Shown here in pieces: positions 22,062 through 36,000 of a DNA stretch of 64,000 bases. Position 1 is the first letter of the stretch, and each line of letters begins with the position of its first letter. The stretch spans positions 350,653 to 414,652 of the forward strand of contig NW_024468915.1 of the NCBI RefSeq assembly GCF_011745365.1. The letters are read 5' to 3'. A program made the translations under genes and the position numbers. Origin of the DNA: Cryphonectria parasitica EP155. Its lineage: Eukaryota > Ascomycota > Sordariomycetes > Diaporthales > Cryphonectriaceae. A model generated the notes under the pieces. The model had not been told where the DNA came from. It did no database searches and worked only from the letters and a program-made list of their open reading frames with translations.

Positions 22062-25000
22062 GCCCGGCAGCCGTCACCTGCAGCAGACACAGGATGAATG
22101 GAGAGACCTCATGTGGTGATGAATTGGACAGGGAGACGTCCCCGGCGGGATGGAATAGAGGTCGACAATCCACTCCCGAGATTGCCTGAGGCTGATCGTT
22201 TCTTCGTGTGTATGGGTGTCCTTGGTCGGGGGCAGACCGTTTTGGAGTCAACTCGGGGTGCCGTCCAATAGGTAATTGGGACGATACTCTTCAGCCAGTG
22301 TGCGGGTATTTGTGTGTGACGGGGTCTCGAAATCCAGGATGGTTGATGATTGATACACTGGCAATTACAAAAGTTGTAGACCTGAACTTGGGATGTTGTC
22401 ATCTTATGTAATCAATATCGTTACAATAGCGTCTTATCTGCAGTGGCAGGTGCTAGATAAGGCCTTGTAGTTGCCCATCTAGGCTACTGGTTACCCGAGT
22501 TGCTTCTACAAGAAAGCAAGAACAACAATCACTTGACCTTCTCAGTAGCCGGAACAGAAGATTCTTATTTTTATTTCTTCAACGAAAAACGCCTCAGTTT
22601 TTGGAATTATCTCCCCCTCTTTTTTGTGGCGACCACGGTCGAAACTTTGTTGATTCTCCGTGCTTCAAACTCAAATCGACTTGCCAATCATTATGATGTA
22701 CCCTAACATATCGTTAGCACTGCCCCAAGAGTGCACCTTGACCAATCTGTGCAGAAAAAGGCAAGGTGAATGACACTGGCTCAGTTTATCAAGATGCATG
22801 CAAAGTGGGAACCAAAGCATGCTGTCCCAATTTCCAGCTCTAAGTACTTAATACTTGGTTCAATACTTGAGTAGAATTCAGTTTGCAGCTAGCAAATAAA
22901 CCAAACACTACATAATTATGTAGTGTTTCACAACGTTGAACTCTTTGAAACAATGTTTTGCTACCAAGTATCCTCCCAGGGTTTACAATATGGTGTGTGC
23001 TCTGAGGACAGGGGTCAAGCTGCTCTTCAGTAGTGTTCTTGATGGCGGAACTACACTCTTTACTGATCCATCAAACAACATACAATACTCAGCTTCACTA
23101 CCAGTCATGTAAATCAATGTTAAGGCGATATTATCTGTTCTCATACATCAATCAGACAGTGTGATAGGGAAGAATTCACAGTTCTCGAGTTACTAGAGCT
23201 CGACATAAGTCATCACCACGAGGGGCACACTGCAATTAGAATGTGTCATCATCAGATGTTGCTATTACACCAGCCTGTGCCACTTTTTGGTTGTGTATTG
23301 AGTTGAGATCTCCATAAAGTAGGCCCGAGTGCTCAATTCGTGATGATAAGGGCTACAGATCAGTGTGCTGTGGCAATGGCCTCAAGAGCGTATTGAGCAG
23401 CAGACTTGGAAGCTAGTGTTGGGCGCCAGCCTGAAGCATCGAGACTATAACTTCGAATGATGATACCTCTTTCGTACTGCACTGGAGTCATGAGCTAGTG
23501 TCTCAAGGGTCAGCAACTGCTCAAGTTCCAGCATTGAACATGCCTTGAAACTGAGCATTCCAAGTGTTCGAAGATATATACATCAATTTCAGGGCTAGTA
23601 ATGACTATATGTCTTAGAAAACTTGGGGATACTGTATCCTGAATGTAATTAAAGCAGTGATGTGAAGTTGAGTTTCGCCACGACAATCCACCTGACTTGT
23701 CTCCGTTGTGATTATGTCTTAATTAGGAAGGAGGGAAAGGATGCTAATTAGTTCCCGTTCTCTAAGAGAAAATTCATCTAAAGTGTGTTTTGAAACCCCC
23801 AATTCATCTTACAGACATCCTTACACAACATCCTTACACCTCTTGTTACCCAGATATCAGTAACCTGTCAAAATTGAAAGACTTCTGCAGACAGCGAGGT
23901 GAATAGTGATTTGTTTGTGCTCCCTGTAAAAGGCTGATCTTCTTCTGCAACGAACTTGACACCTTTCTCCCTTTAGATTACAATACCTCTTTCTACATAT
24001 GTCGTGAAGATTCAGGACCACCTAACATCCTGACACTGTATAACTGCAAGAATGAGATGGACATTTTGAGCTAACAGGGAATATGGGACAAGGCACTGAC
24101 GGCATGAGGCTCGCTTCACTAGTACTGTGGCACAAAATAATGTGTGTGCTGTATGCTCATGTTTGTGCATCTGCCTGTGTGTAGCCTATGACACATTTGA
24201 TATTCAATCCATCCTGGGATCTTGTCTGCCTGCAGCTGGCTTGCGTGTTCTTCTTACATGTGTTGCCATCAAGAAGGACGACAATGGAAATAGGCTACCT
24301 ACCATAGCCAAGATGCCGGATGGTGGCTCTCTCCAAGCTCAATCGAACACCAGCAGGGGACCAATTCGACTAGCCCTGCAAGTACTCCATATATTTATGG
24401 ATAGACAGCAGGGAGTGGGCCACAATCTGTGCAGACCCCCCAAATGAATCAGGAGATCCACACCCTGCAGAAAACAGTCACCACCTCGTGGAAGGATGAC
24501 CAGGTCGGCGGCCCCACGCACGATGATGTGCCTCCCTGTCCCACCACGAACCAAGAAACCCTCTCTGGAACAGGACAAAGCTTTGAAGCACTTCCACTAC
24601 AAGGCGAAAAGGCAGAAACGGGACATCATGCCACCCAGTAAGACGGAGAGCACAGGCGATCTCGCGGGGGGAGGGGGCGCGCAATGTCACTTTCCTGAAC
24701 TTGTTTCTCTCACCGCATTTGACCAGCTGCTGTACTAAGGTGACAAAAGATGCAGAAGTGAACAAGGGTCTTCCTTCAGCTTTGCTGGGTCCTCCCCAGG
24801 ACCGCTTGTTTGGTTGACCCCTGTCTTCACCTGCCCCACAGAAAAAAGGTACCATGCATAAACGATGGCCCCACTAAACTCACCCAGTTGTCCTTCCCCC
24901 ACTGTGGCAGGGGGGGAGGGGGTGGGATACCTTGCTTGTGCAACGGTCACGTAATTATCGGCCGGCGGCCGACGTCTCGTCATTCATCCTCACCGTAGCA

Positions 25001-27697
25001 GTCACTCAAAGCCTGCCAAGATGTTTTCCGCATGTCTGCCTTGGCCACCAGACAACGCCGGTATATGTCTACAAAATTCATCCGTCTGACTCTTTTGTAC
25101 ATATCATGAGATGACTACTAGGCAATATCGTATATTGGCCCCAGCACCGCAGAACACGGCGGCGGGGGCGGGGGGGCGGACAAAGCACCGCGCCACAATA
25201 TGCAACGGACTTTTCGGATCTATGACACTCACAATGCCCCCCCCCCCCAGTCTGCTATATAATAGTGGTACACTCATTAGGACATAGTATATTCCTGTGG
25301 CCGGTACTCAAGCCTGTCTACGGAATAGCGTGGTCATTCTATACAAATTAGCTACAAGCTTTTGAGCGTGACAGAAGAGAAGGGAGAGGAGTCGGCGCGT
25401 GTGTGTCCCAGAGCAAGTGCGGCACGTTTTCACGCCGGATTAACACAGTAGGCCGGGATGGAGGAAAAGCTCATTGATCATGCGACCTCTACAGCAGCCA
25501 AACCCCTAGCCAGTCAGCACTCAAAATTCCTTGTAGCCCTTGTCCCAAGTCGCTCCTGAAGTGCCGGGAGGTTCTCACCTGTAGGGCTGACCAAAGTAGC
25601 ATCATCAGCCACCAAGAAACTGGACCGTTGGGCCTAGTGGCACAGTGTTCCGAGTCTTAAGCATGTAGTACGAATTATAGACAACCAAACGGCGCCATGA
25701 AGGTGGGGGGGGCGGAAGAGAAGGGGTATCGTAGATACATCGAGGTAATTTGGAATAAGTGTCTGTCTGCTCTAGCACTAGAATGTATTGAGGCCAATGA
25801 TTACCGTAGTACTCATTTGTCTCTATACCGGTTCAAGGTTCTCCTGAATGTCGCTTCATCCTTCGACCTCCCACCCGTTCCGCCCTTTATTTCCCCCCCA
25901 TCTCCCGTAGCGAGCGCGCTACCATACTGGATTTAGGCATGGGAATAGAGCCTTGTCCAGGGCGGCCGCCAGAAGAGGCATAGTCGTTGCACTTTCATCC
26001 GTGAAACAGGTCGCACAGGCGCGGAGTCGCGCTTAAGCAACCACGTGGGGTGGGGGAGAATCCTGCCCTCTCTCAGGGTTCTCGTCATGCAAGTTGGCAC
26101 TTTTGCCATGGCCCCATGTAGTACAGGGCCGACTTGAGAGGAGCTCTCATTGTTTGCCTGTTTGGGCCAGCTGAAGCGTTCTGGATCTGCAGTCAGCTGG
26201 GTGGGGGTGGGGGAGAAGCACACCAGGGAGGCGCCCCAGAGGTGGCAGCATCGCGGAAGGATTTCCTGTCCAATTTCCGCCCTTTTCTCGACTTCTTCTT
26301 CTCCTTCTTCTTTGTCTTCTTCTCCTTCTTCTTTGTCTTCTTCTATGTCTTCTAGTCCCCGAGTCATCCCGAACAGGCTGGAACATAAGTGAGCAGTGGA
26401 TGGGATGTGGCACGAGACAGGCTGCACAATTCCTGAGCGAACCACCTAGAAACGAGCTTCGGGCGGCAGTGCGGACGCCTGAACGTGGCCCATACTTGAG
26501 TAGGCAGCGCTGATTCGTTAAGGAGGTCGTTGATCGCGGCCGCTCTTCCTGTGTGTCACATGCACCACGGTCCTATCACCTGCTCAACGGTCGGCCGACC
26601 GGAGAATGGTGTGCTGTTGAGTCGTTCCGCACTTTCTTTTCCGCAACATACACCACGCACAGATCACACTGGACCAGGGTGGAGGGTGGAAAGCTGCCAA
26701 TACTAGCTGAATCACAGTTTTTTTTTCCCCTTTTTTTTCTTTCGTTTTTTTCTTCATCGAAGGAGCCGACTCATCAGCCGTTGATTGCCAGTGGTGACGT
26801 GGCGTCGACTACCTTGGCGAAATGTGGTCTGGTCCTGTCTGGCTCCTCGTCCTCGTCTTGATCCGTGTTTTTAATCGCGCGGGTCTTGTGTAAAAGTGAT
26901 GGAGTATACTAGTTGCTGCTATAGAGTGATGGGAAAAATGGGCGTTAAAATCGGCAAATTAAAGTGAACAAGATATAAATAAAGATAAAGTGATTAATCA
27001 CCTAAGTAATTATGTTTGTTCCCTAGCTTAATTTAGAGGACCAGAAAACTCTATTCACCATAGTCTTGGTTCATTCAGTGGTTATCATATAATGCAGAAC
27101 TCTTTCTTGTGATGACCTTTATACAGTGAACAACTCTGAGATGATGCTGAGTATCATTCACTCTGATGATTTTGTATGCATTGCAGGATAATAAGCAAAT
27201 TAAAAGAGATATATACATATATATACCAATGTGTATAAGCGGGTATTGGATTATACATGTGCTTATCCCGAGGGGGATTTTGGGAATCTATAGAATCACA
27301 ACGCCAATGTCTTTCCTTCCCTCCTCTCTTTCTGCCCTTCTCCCTTATCAGACAACTTGTGCTCGTCCAAAGCATGAAGCCAAACAAACTCGTCATTGTC
27401 AAACATGAGACCCGGTTGTATCCACAGATGACAAGCGAGTATAAGCAAGAATGAAATTAACGCAAACATGAATAACGTTTCAACAGCTGCCATCTCTCTG
27501 CCCTGTCGTTTTCTGGTTGGTAATATGTTTTCCCCCAGGAATGCCATCAAAGTTTCAATAACGTAGAGCTGCAAGAAAACGAAACAATTAAAAAAACAAT
27601 AAGAAATTGCGAAGACAATGATCAGAGGCACAGCAAGTAAGTGAGTGAGTGACATAGGCATCCACCTACACAAGCTCACATAGCACAAGTTGCGGCT
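22062..27697. other. Gene-free stretch, partly AT-rich
   Basis: No gene is supported over 5.6 kb. Between about 22707 and 24126 and around 26880-27250 the DNA is visibly AT-richer and stop-rich in all frames, unlike the neighbouring coding DNA. Sequence decay (for example RIP of an old repeat) is possible, but no transposon motif or terminal repeats could be recognised. A C run (about 25236-25249) and other homopolymer tracts are present. Confidence 0.5.
22903..22928. repeat. Perfect 26-bp palindrome
   Basis: The half-site AAACACTACATAA is followed directly by its exact reverse complement with no spacer. It lies in AT-rich gene-free DNA and could form a cruciform or be a residue of an inverted-repeat junction. 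Confidence 0.85.
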
Positions 27698-30003
27698 CTA
27701 ATTATGTATAATCTCCCCACACACCTGCCTTGCCATTGCTGCACAGCGCTGCGCATTGATGTCAGGTGATTGAGACGGCCGGTGATGTAGCTGCTGAACA
27801 GGTGGTGCGCCCAGGGACAGTACACCGTTGATGGAGAGCATTGAGGCAGTAGTAGTGGCAGGAGTACTGGTGGCAGTCGTAGTAGTCATAGTCGCGGCAG
27901 GAGTAGTAGTAGAAGATCGACTGCGCGTGCGAGAGTGCAGAACATCGCCTTCGGGCTGTGCATAGTCGGACATCTTGACGTCTGCGTCATCTTGTTGGTG
28001 ATTGTGATGATGATGATGATGAGTCTCAGGCGAGGCCTCGAACGGATTCCGTTCCAAGATGTCGTTGACCAGACGGTCTTGTTGAACCTCTGTCAGCACT
28101 GGAGGCTGCGCACCAAGAGCGGCCAGGTCGGCCTCATAGGCGGCACGAAGATCGTAGTGGCCCTGTTGTTGTGCCATGTAGTGAGGATCGCCAAAGGGGT
28201 TTTCAAACATGCCAGGAAGCCTGTGCTGCGGAGGAGGTACATGTCTCAGGAGACCACCGACGTGGTGCTGTGCACTGCCCGTGCGCGTGTGATGCCGGGC
28301 GGCCGCCTGTTTTCTCTTGCGGGCCTTGGAGTCGCGGTCTCGCTCGGGCTCCTCAAGGCCCATCTTGACCAACTGCGCCTCAATGTGCTGAGATTTCCAC
28401 TCGTAGGCCTTCTTCTCGCCTGCTAACTCTTTCTCCTCCTCATAGAGCCGGAGAATCTCGCTGTAGCGGCTCTCCTCCCATCGCCTGTAAGCGCGAAGAA
28501 GTGCGGCCTCCTGTATAGTGGAGTAAATTGGAAGATTAGCTTGCTGATATTTTCTTCTTCTTCTTCATGACGACTAAAGAATCTGGGGGAAAGGGGGCAG
28601 GATGAGGGACCTACATCTCTCGTTGGCCACTTTCCGTGCTTGAGAAGCATCCTGTGAATTTTCATCTGCAGCGCCGCTTTGATCTGCGTCTTCTTGTTCT
28701 CGCTGAAATTCTCCTCTCCCTGGTACTCGACCATGATATCTTCCCACATGCCGTTGCCCTTCTTGCCCAGCCACCTCTTCCGAATGTCCCACAGCCGTCT
28801 CAGATCAGCTGGCGTATTGTCGTCCAGCGTAACTTCTTCTTCTAGAACCTCGTTCTCCTTCGCAACAGTATTATCAGGAGCAGCAGGAGCGCCTACGCTG
28901 CCGACTCGGATGGACTTTTGTGCGGATGGGCTCAGCGAACCCTTCTTATTCCTCCGCGCTTTCGCCTTGCGCGCCGGATCTCGCCTAATGGGGAGCGAAG
29001 CATGGCGGCCGTGCGGTGACAGCTTGGGAAAGGATATCTGGAATTCACGCTGGTAGGCGTGAGGGTTATGCGAAGAAGCCGCAAGAAGGGTGCTGCTCAT
29101 GGGCGGAGGTGCATGGCTAGGCGGGGCCAGGCGGCGGGGTGTGTATGCGCCGCCACCGTTCACATCTGCCTGCAACATTCTCATGTGGTTGTTATCGAGG
29201 GCCGCGTTTTGTAGGTAGTACGGCGAGTCCGTGGGCTCTGGGGGCACAGAGACGCTGTAGGAGCCATAGTATGGCGTGGACGGCGGCGGCGGCGGCTCCT
29301 CGTGGCCAGGGGAGTGGTGAAGGTAAGAGCCCATGAGGTCCTGAGATTGTTCTGCTACAGTGGTGGGCATAGACATGGAGGAGGTGACGTGGCTGACGCT
29401 GTTCATGTAGTCCGGATAAGCGTACATTGCTGTTGCTGTGGTTGTGTTGTGGTGAGGCGGTGGCGTTGGCTGTTGAGAGCAGGGCGTAGGGTCTATTGGC
29501 TGCTGCTCAAAGGGTGACTGTCTGCAGGAGCGTTGTTGTAGCTGGGGTGATGCGGCGCTTGACGCAGGTGTTAATAAGTGATCATCGAGCACAGGTGATG
29601 TGCCGAACGATGAAATGTGTGGGCCCTGTTGGTTGGCATGAGCAAGGCTAGTTATACTTGTGGTTATGAGGAATAGATAAGGCAGGGGAAAGAAAAGAAA
29701 CAACGAAAAGGCTAAGAGACCAACGCGAGTGGCGCTTAAGGGGGTTCCAACTTCCCATCTTTATATGTAGAAGGAGGACACAAGAGAGATTTGGGAAGAA
29801 TAACGACAGGGGATAAGAGAGGAAGAGGGTTGGAAGAGGAACTAGGTATACAGAATACTTACTTCAGAATATGAGTTATGGTCAGAGTGAGAATAAGAGA
29901 CGGTAGAAGGGGCGATGCTTGGACAGGACCCGTCAGGCATGATTCCTGCATCTATATCGACATATCGTGGGCTGGCAGCGGCCATATCGAAGAAGTTGGA
30001 CAT
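27698..30003 (-). CDS. Myb/SANT-like nuclear protein, putative transcription regulator
   Basis: The CDS is complement(join(27698..28510, 28615..29625, 29863..30003)), 654 residues. Intron 1 is 237 bp (GTAAGT...CAG) and intron 2 is 104 bp (GTAGGT...CAG), both phase 0. The N-terminal half is low-complexity Pro/Ser/Thr/His-rich. A basic patch DPARKAKARRNKKGS precedes a Trp-rich helical region (about residues 318-440). Repeat-like units are LRRLWDIRKRWLGKKGNGMWEDI...MLLKHGKWPTRD and EAALLRAYRRWEESRYSEIL...AYEWKSQHIEAQLVKMG. The spacing of Trp and basic residues resembles paired Myb/HTH units. A second basic patch (SKARKRKQAAARHH) could be a nuclear signal. The C-terminus is Thr/Ala-rich with a poly-His run. 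DNA binding is inferred from the pattern, not shown. Confidence 0.75.
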
Positions 30004-33000
30004 CCGGGAGAGGAACTCGAGGTCGATGGCTCTTTGTGTGTAGAAAGAAGAAGAGGGAAAAAGCAAAGTGATTCAGGCGAGAGGGGCGGTAGTACTAATA
30101 AGACACTGCTTGTAGAGAAGAGAAGGGGAAAAAAATAAAGTGAGTCTTGTCGCTTTGCTGATGAATTGAGTCGGGCAACGTGGGTATTGTACCGAGAAGG
30201 ACAGTCGCTTGTTTTTATGCGTCCCTCCTTGGACAAGGGGACCAAAGATAGCCAGATCCCCATTGGAAACCAGAAGAGGCGGCCTCGACTGGTGGAGGGC
30301 CTGGCCTCCAATTCAAACAGACAAACACACGCGCGCAGGTGGGAGGAAGACCCAGCCGGTGGAGCCTGATGGTGGTACCATAGTACTATGGTACATCAGG
30401 TACGGCATGGATCCACAACCCATAACACCCGGTACAGACACAGTCTCCACACTTCTACCCCCCATGACGGCTCTAACCCTGGACCCACGGAAGTCCCAAT
30501 TAGAAACGGGTAGGGTGGTTGTGGGGAGGCAGGGCAAACGAGGCTCAGGCCGGTGTGTGTCTGTGTGTCTGTGTCTGAGTGTGTGTATGTGCGTGTTGTG
30601 TGAGTGTGTGATGGATTGGATACGGCATAACCTGAGTTACAAGGATCGGATGCAAATCCGCCTGTTGTGGATACCCCAAAGCCCGGAGGAGGAAGAGGAC
30701 AGGGGAGGGGGCGGGAGTGAGCTGTATGGGAAAAGTAGACGTTCGAAAATGGAAGCAGAGTCGAGATCGGAGTAGGGTAGATGATCTCGCAGCTCACATC
30801 CGCACCCCCAAGGCCAGCATTTCCCCCTAAGCCCTGTATACCACCTCAGTATGCATAACGGAGGTGAGCTCACTGCTAGAATGTACCATGTGATGCCAGT
30901 ACCAGCCTGTAGCAGGAGCAGTACGTTTTCATACTTGCCAACAAGTTCTTTTAATTTTGCGTATGTATGTGATTCTTTTTCTTCTGGTGTTTTTTTTTGT
31001 ACATCTGTGTTGGTAAGGGCTCATTCGTTATTATTAGGACCAGTCTCGAGTTGGACTGCGAAAGTGGTGAACCCGGCCCCGGCTTTGGTGGTCGGGAAGT
31101 CGAGAGGCAAAAGTGCCAACAACTCATGTTCACAGAGGAGCTTCACTCGACAATAGCAATCACGGCTTGTGTGCTGACAAGGTAGTATCAGGTGAGCGCA
31201 CTGACACTTTGACTTTATGCCGCCCTTTTCATCTTCGAGTCACCGGAGGTCGGTCTGAATTGGTCCGTTCTCGGTGCCAGCACTCTGACGATCATCGCAT
31301 TTTAGGCAACGTAGGCGAGATGATGGGCATTATGCCTGCGTACCATGGTAAAATAATCTTGTGTCGCCTGTTTTTGTTTTTTTAAATACTTTTCTTCTTT
31401 TTCTTCTTCTTGTCGGACCATGTTCCCTGACGCATTGGAGATTCATTATGACGCGGGGTCTGGCGCGTGCCATGGACAAGGCCCACTTGAGGGCTGAAGA
31501 AACAAAGAGTACGAGAGGACGTTGATCATCGTGTACGCGCGGAGGCTCGTGCGTTGTTGGGTTGGTTCTCCCAAAGACGGAAGCGCTGCTTAGCGCCTAT
31601 GGAGAGAGAAAGAGAGAGAGAGACATGTACAGGGAGAAACGTGTTGCTGTACTGAGGGATGGAAGGTTGTAAGAGGCTGAAATAGTTTCCAAGACCCAAA
31701 AACCCATTGCGATACTTAGAGCATGGCTGAGTTTTTGCCATGGCTTGGGCGTTGTTGGCTTTGAGGAGGTGGCCATGGTTCGAGCCATGCCCAATCATCC
31801 GACTGCTTCACATTGGGAAGAGAGGGAGAAAAGAGGCACCTGGGTCCGTCAGCACATGTGTACAGGGCTTTTCAAAGGTGTGTTTTAACGACAGGGCAGG
31901 CCAAACTTTTGCATCGTTCGGCATAGTCGAGGCCACTCACCGAATGCTATGGCAACTATCACTGCAGACTGCTGGAATGAAGGATCGATCGGTGTAAGTT
32001 TTCTTCCGTGCCAAGTGGTATTAGCTAGCCTAGGCGAAAAGCGAAGATGACAGGCAGGTTGTCATTGGACGAGAGGACACGCACAAGAGACAAGACAAGG
32101 AAGGGGTGAAGGGCAGCAGCAGCAGCCGCAAGAAGGGGACCGGTAGAGACGGATGTCAAGCAGACGTTGACGGGACGAGAAGGATCTCAGCCCTTTGGCA
32201 GGGTCGTCGTGCAAAAGAACCCTGCAGCGAAGCGAGCACAAGCTAACGGCGTGGATCATCCGCGTTGCAAATAGTAGGGTTGTATTAGAAGTGGGAACGA
32301 CTGCTCTCTGTTCATACATACCCACAATAATATAGTACGAGAAGTACATACATTGCACTGTAGCTGCTACTGTTGCGGTCAAGATTGCAACGTCGCCCAC
32401 AACGGTCGCTGGCGAAAAAGAGGAGCAAGGAAGGGGGGGGTGGTCGGGAAGTAATGGGCGGCCCGGGGTGGTAAACAAAGAGTATGGGATGGACACGTTT
32501 TTCATGGCGGGGAAATGAATCTCTCCTGATTTCTCCCCGATCGGCTCCGACCGATCATTGGGACAGGCTGGAACTTGAGACATTTTTTTCTTCGCTTTTC
32601 TTTTTTTGTTACAACAAAAAAGGAACTCAAGGCCAAAACGAAGCATGCAGCTGGCTGTGAAAGAGGGACGCTGGCCTGCATTGTCATACAACTGATGATG
32701 ATGATGACTCCTGCCAGCTCTGCCCCTCACCTTCGTCATAACCATACCATATCGCCCGGGGAAGGCGCTATCATGACATATTGTGCTCTGGAGCGGCAGT
32801 GACAATCCTGGCCCCGCACAGCCACTTTGTCTAGTCTCCTGCTCACAGACCATAATGGAAGGTGCTTCTGCCCTTTCGCATTTAACAGTTGCTATTTCCG
32901 TGTTATATATTATACTTGTATCACCAGGTCCGTTGATTTTCTCAAATAATGTCTGATTCATATGAAGATGGCCGGTCAATTGTGACCAGGCAACAACAGC

Positions 33001-36000
33001 ACACCAACTTCACGTCTTCGAAACACTAGTACATCGAACATGGAGTGCCTAAAAGGCAAAGATCATTCCTAGGCACACATCGTGTGTAGTTGCATAGAGT
33101 AAAGCATATCGCTTACGACGAGGGATGCAACCCTCCTTGACGTCAAGGCACTGCAGGATGTGCAGCCCCTGGCCCGTAACCAGTTGTAGGCTTCTGATAC
33201 AAATCCCGTGCTTGCAGGGGGCGGTGAAAGAAGGGGGGGGGGGCTGACGGGATGAAAGCCACAGCTCTCAGTGGCTGCGCAACGAACGAACGGTGTGTCA
33301 GCAGCTGCTACGATAGGCGCGCTAGTCTCGGTTGCCTGTGCGAATCAGCCAACCACGGCCCGGTCCGTCCTGCTGGGATCCGCTAGTCCAAGAGAAGTAT
33401 AGTAGGGTAGCGCCCAAGAGACGCTACTATAGTAGATTAGGCGCAACGGCCGTGACCAACCATTCATTGGTGTATGATACGATAGCCACCGCAATTCAGT
33501 TGCTGCCACTGATAGATAGCATATGTCATGAATGTACCCGTGTGCCTCAAGACCTATATACCCTGGTCCTGGCCTTGAACGCCCTCTTTCTTCAACCCCC
33601 CCCCCCCCTTCCTACGCATAGCATATGCAGGAGGGATCGTTGTTTGGTCACGCACTATGTAACTGTCCGCCCTGATAGCGGCTCCATTGTAGCCATAGCA
33701 CCAGTGGTCGGGCACATTGTGCGGCGCTTAAGGAGAGGGAGACATGACGTTCAGTGGTCGGGATGGTTGGAAACCCCTTGGTTGACCAAAATCATCGTGT
33801 TCGCAACGAGTGTGCATCATCATCTGCATAGACAGACCAGTCATGGCAGCCGTCTGCTCAGCCTCACAAAGCCATTCTCCTGGTGATTTGAGCTGAGAAG
33901 CAAGAAGCAAATCGCTGCAGTCGTCTTTCTCCACCAGCTCCTCAGACCACGTAAAAGTTCCTTGCATGAGCAGCTCACTGCAACGCTGATAATCTTGCGA
34001 CAACGCAAAGTACCCAATGCATTTCGCATCGCTTTCTCTATTATCCGAGAAGACATTCTTATGGTCCCTTTCGCTACATCCTTGTCATCTTTTTCTCCTC
34101 TAGGTGGATTTTCGTTTCATTTGCGCCCCCGTCTGATCTGGCCTCGATCCTTGGCATTGATCCGCGGGGCAGACGACATGACGATTTGTTGGGGCTCCCG
34201 ATCGCGTATCATTTCCTAATCGTCCGACAACCCACACCATGGACGCCCTTTTTCCTTTGTTTCTTTCTTCATTTACTTCTCAATGTACAAGCTATCGAGA
34301 TCATTTGCTACCATAGTATCTACCCACGGCAGCGCAATCAAGGTCAAGTCGTAGAAAACTAAGCGAGCCTACTTGTCACACCGCACGAATTTTAATTACC
34401 TTATGCTTCCGGGCAGCCCATGCAGGACTTGGCCTTCGCCGAAACCCCCAAAAATGGGTTGGATTGTCACACCACCGCCTTGATGATGCGTCTTGTCTGC
34501 GAGTCTTTGTGTCTCTAAGCGCCGGGCCCGTAATGCCGGGACCAATTGGCAGTTTTGGCCCCCGCGTGCCATCCATTCCGGTCATGGGATCATGCCCGCC
34601 GCACACTGCAGACATACCGGTCGGTAACTATAGGTTCCAACGGGCACTGCAACTCGGCCCCATATGCCGAACACAACACCAGTCACCATAACCGTTGGCT
34701 TCGTTTTACGACCTCAAAAAGCCCGCTGAATCCCACCCCCCCCCCTTTCTTCCCTTCTATCCGCCTGCAGCTAGGGTTGAGACTTTCATTTGCTTCACGT
34801 GGCGTGCCCCTGTAGCCAACCCAACCCGACCAACTAGCCGACCAACAAACCGGCTCATAGTGGCCAACGGCGGCCAATGGCGCTCTTCTCTGCTTCAGAT
34901 CCGGGAAAAGTTGGAGAGGGAGGAGGGTAGGAGGAAAGGCCACCACACCTTTCCATTCTCAAGAGAGGAGACTACTGCACTACAGCAAGCGCCGCGACAG
35001 CACTGGGCCCTAACCCAACTTTCTCGTTTCTGGCAATCGGCCCACTCTTGGTTGCCCAAATTGGAATTGATAGGCGCGGAATGCCGCGCAGACCAGAAAC
35101 GGAAGAAAACCTTTCCACCCTGCCACCCTGCCACCCCTCTTCTTCTTCTTCCCCCACACCTCGTTCTGCAACCGCGGTCCACACATGTTGCAAGAGTGGC
35201 CGCCTTTGTGGCCCTCAAGTGGCTTTTCTTATCGTCTGGTCTTTCATTTTCTTCTGATCACGTAGCCAAGGCCGGGCTCGAGGTGACCCATGAGCTGGCC
35301 TGACTAGCCTCAACTTTGGAGTTACATAGGATCCCCAATGGGAGAACGAAAGGAAAAATACGGCGGGGGAAAAAAGAGAAGAAAGAAAAAGACGCCCGCT
35401 ATAGAATTATGAGAACATGCGTCATCCTAGTTCGACGTGGAGCCCAGATCTATGAACGAGGCGGCACAGCAAATACACGCGCACAAAGCAGTGGCGTGCT
35501 CTTCTTGCCTGGCTGCGTGACTAACGGGGAGAATCTGCCGCTTTGCTATAGGCTCGGCTGCAGCAGCGTAAATTGTCGGGCCGTTTCGACAAAAAGTACT
35601 TTCGAGCTCTATTGTAAAAAAATTGTAGCATTACGCCCGCGGGGGTCCATGGCTTAGTCTGAAAATACAATGGGTCCCCCTTCAGGAAGCTGGACTGTAT
35701 GGTTTGTACCACTCATACTTGGTATAAGTGGTGTACATACAGTGTAATCATAGAATCACTTACCCCAGCCGAGGTTTCACCGTACTTTTGTCTTTCTCCT
35801 TCAGATCCTCAAGTAGTTGTTGTTGTGGTGGTGACGAGGGCGGAGACCGTGACCCCGAGTCAGCCCAGCGGGCCAACCTTTTGCACCAGAGACAATGACG
35901 TCCAGTAACATGTACGAAGATCAACTATGGTTGAGACTAGACTAGCAGGCTAGGGACACTTGGTCAACGGGGCTGGCGGTCTAGCACTGCCATGTCTTGC

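Noticed and set aside
31760..31800. TTCGAGC within CATGG...CATG as a possible tRNA T arm
   Set aside because: The flanking arms do not pair as a T stem, and no acceptor, D or anticodon arms fold around it.
32062..32979. Minus-strand open frame of about 305 codons
   Set aside because: No recognisable motif, cysteine- and simple-sequence-rich composition, no homolog-like segments; it looks like chance in GC-balanced DNA.
33332..33886. Plus-strand frame of 184 codons
   Set aside because: No motif; contains a proline run from a C tract; surrounding DNA is non-coding in style.
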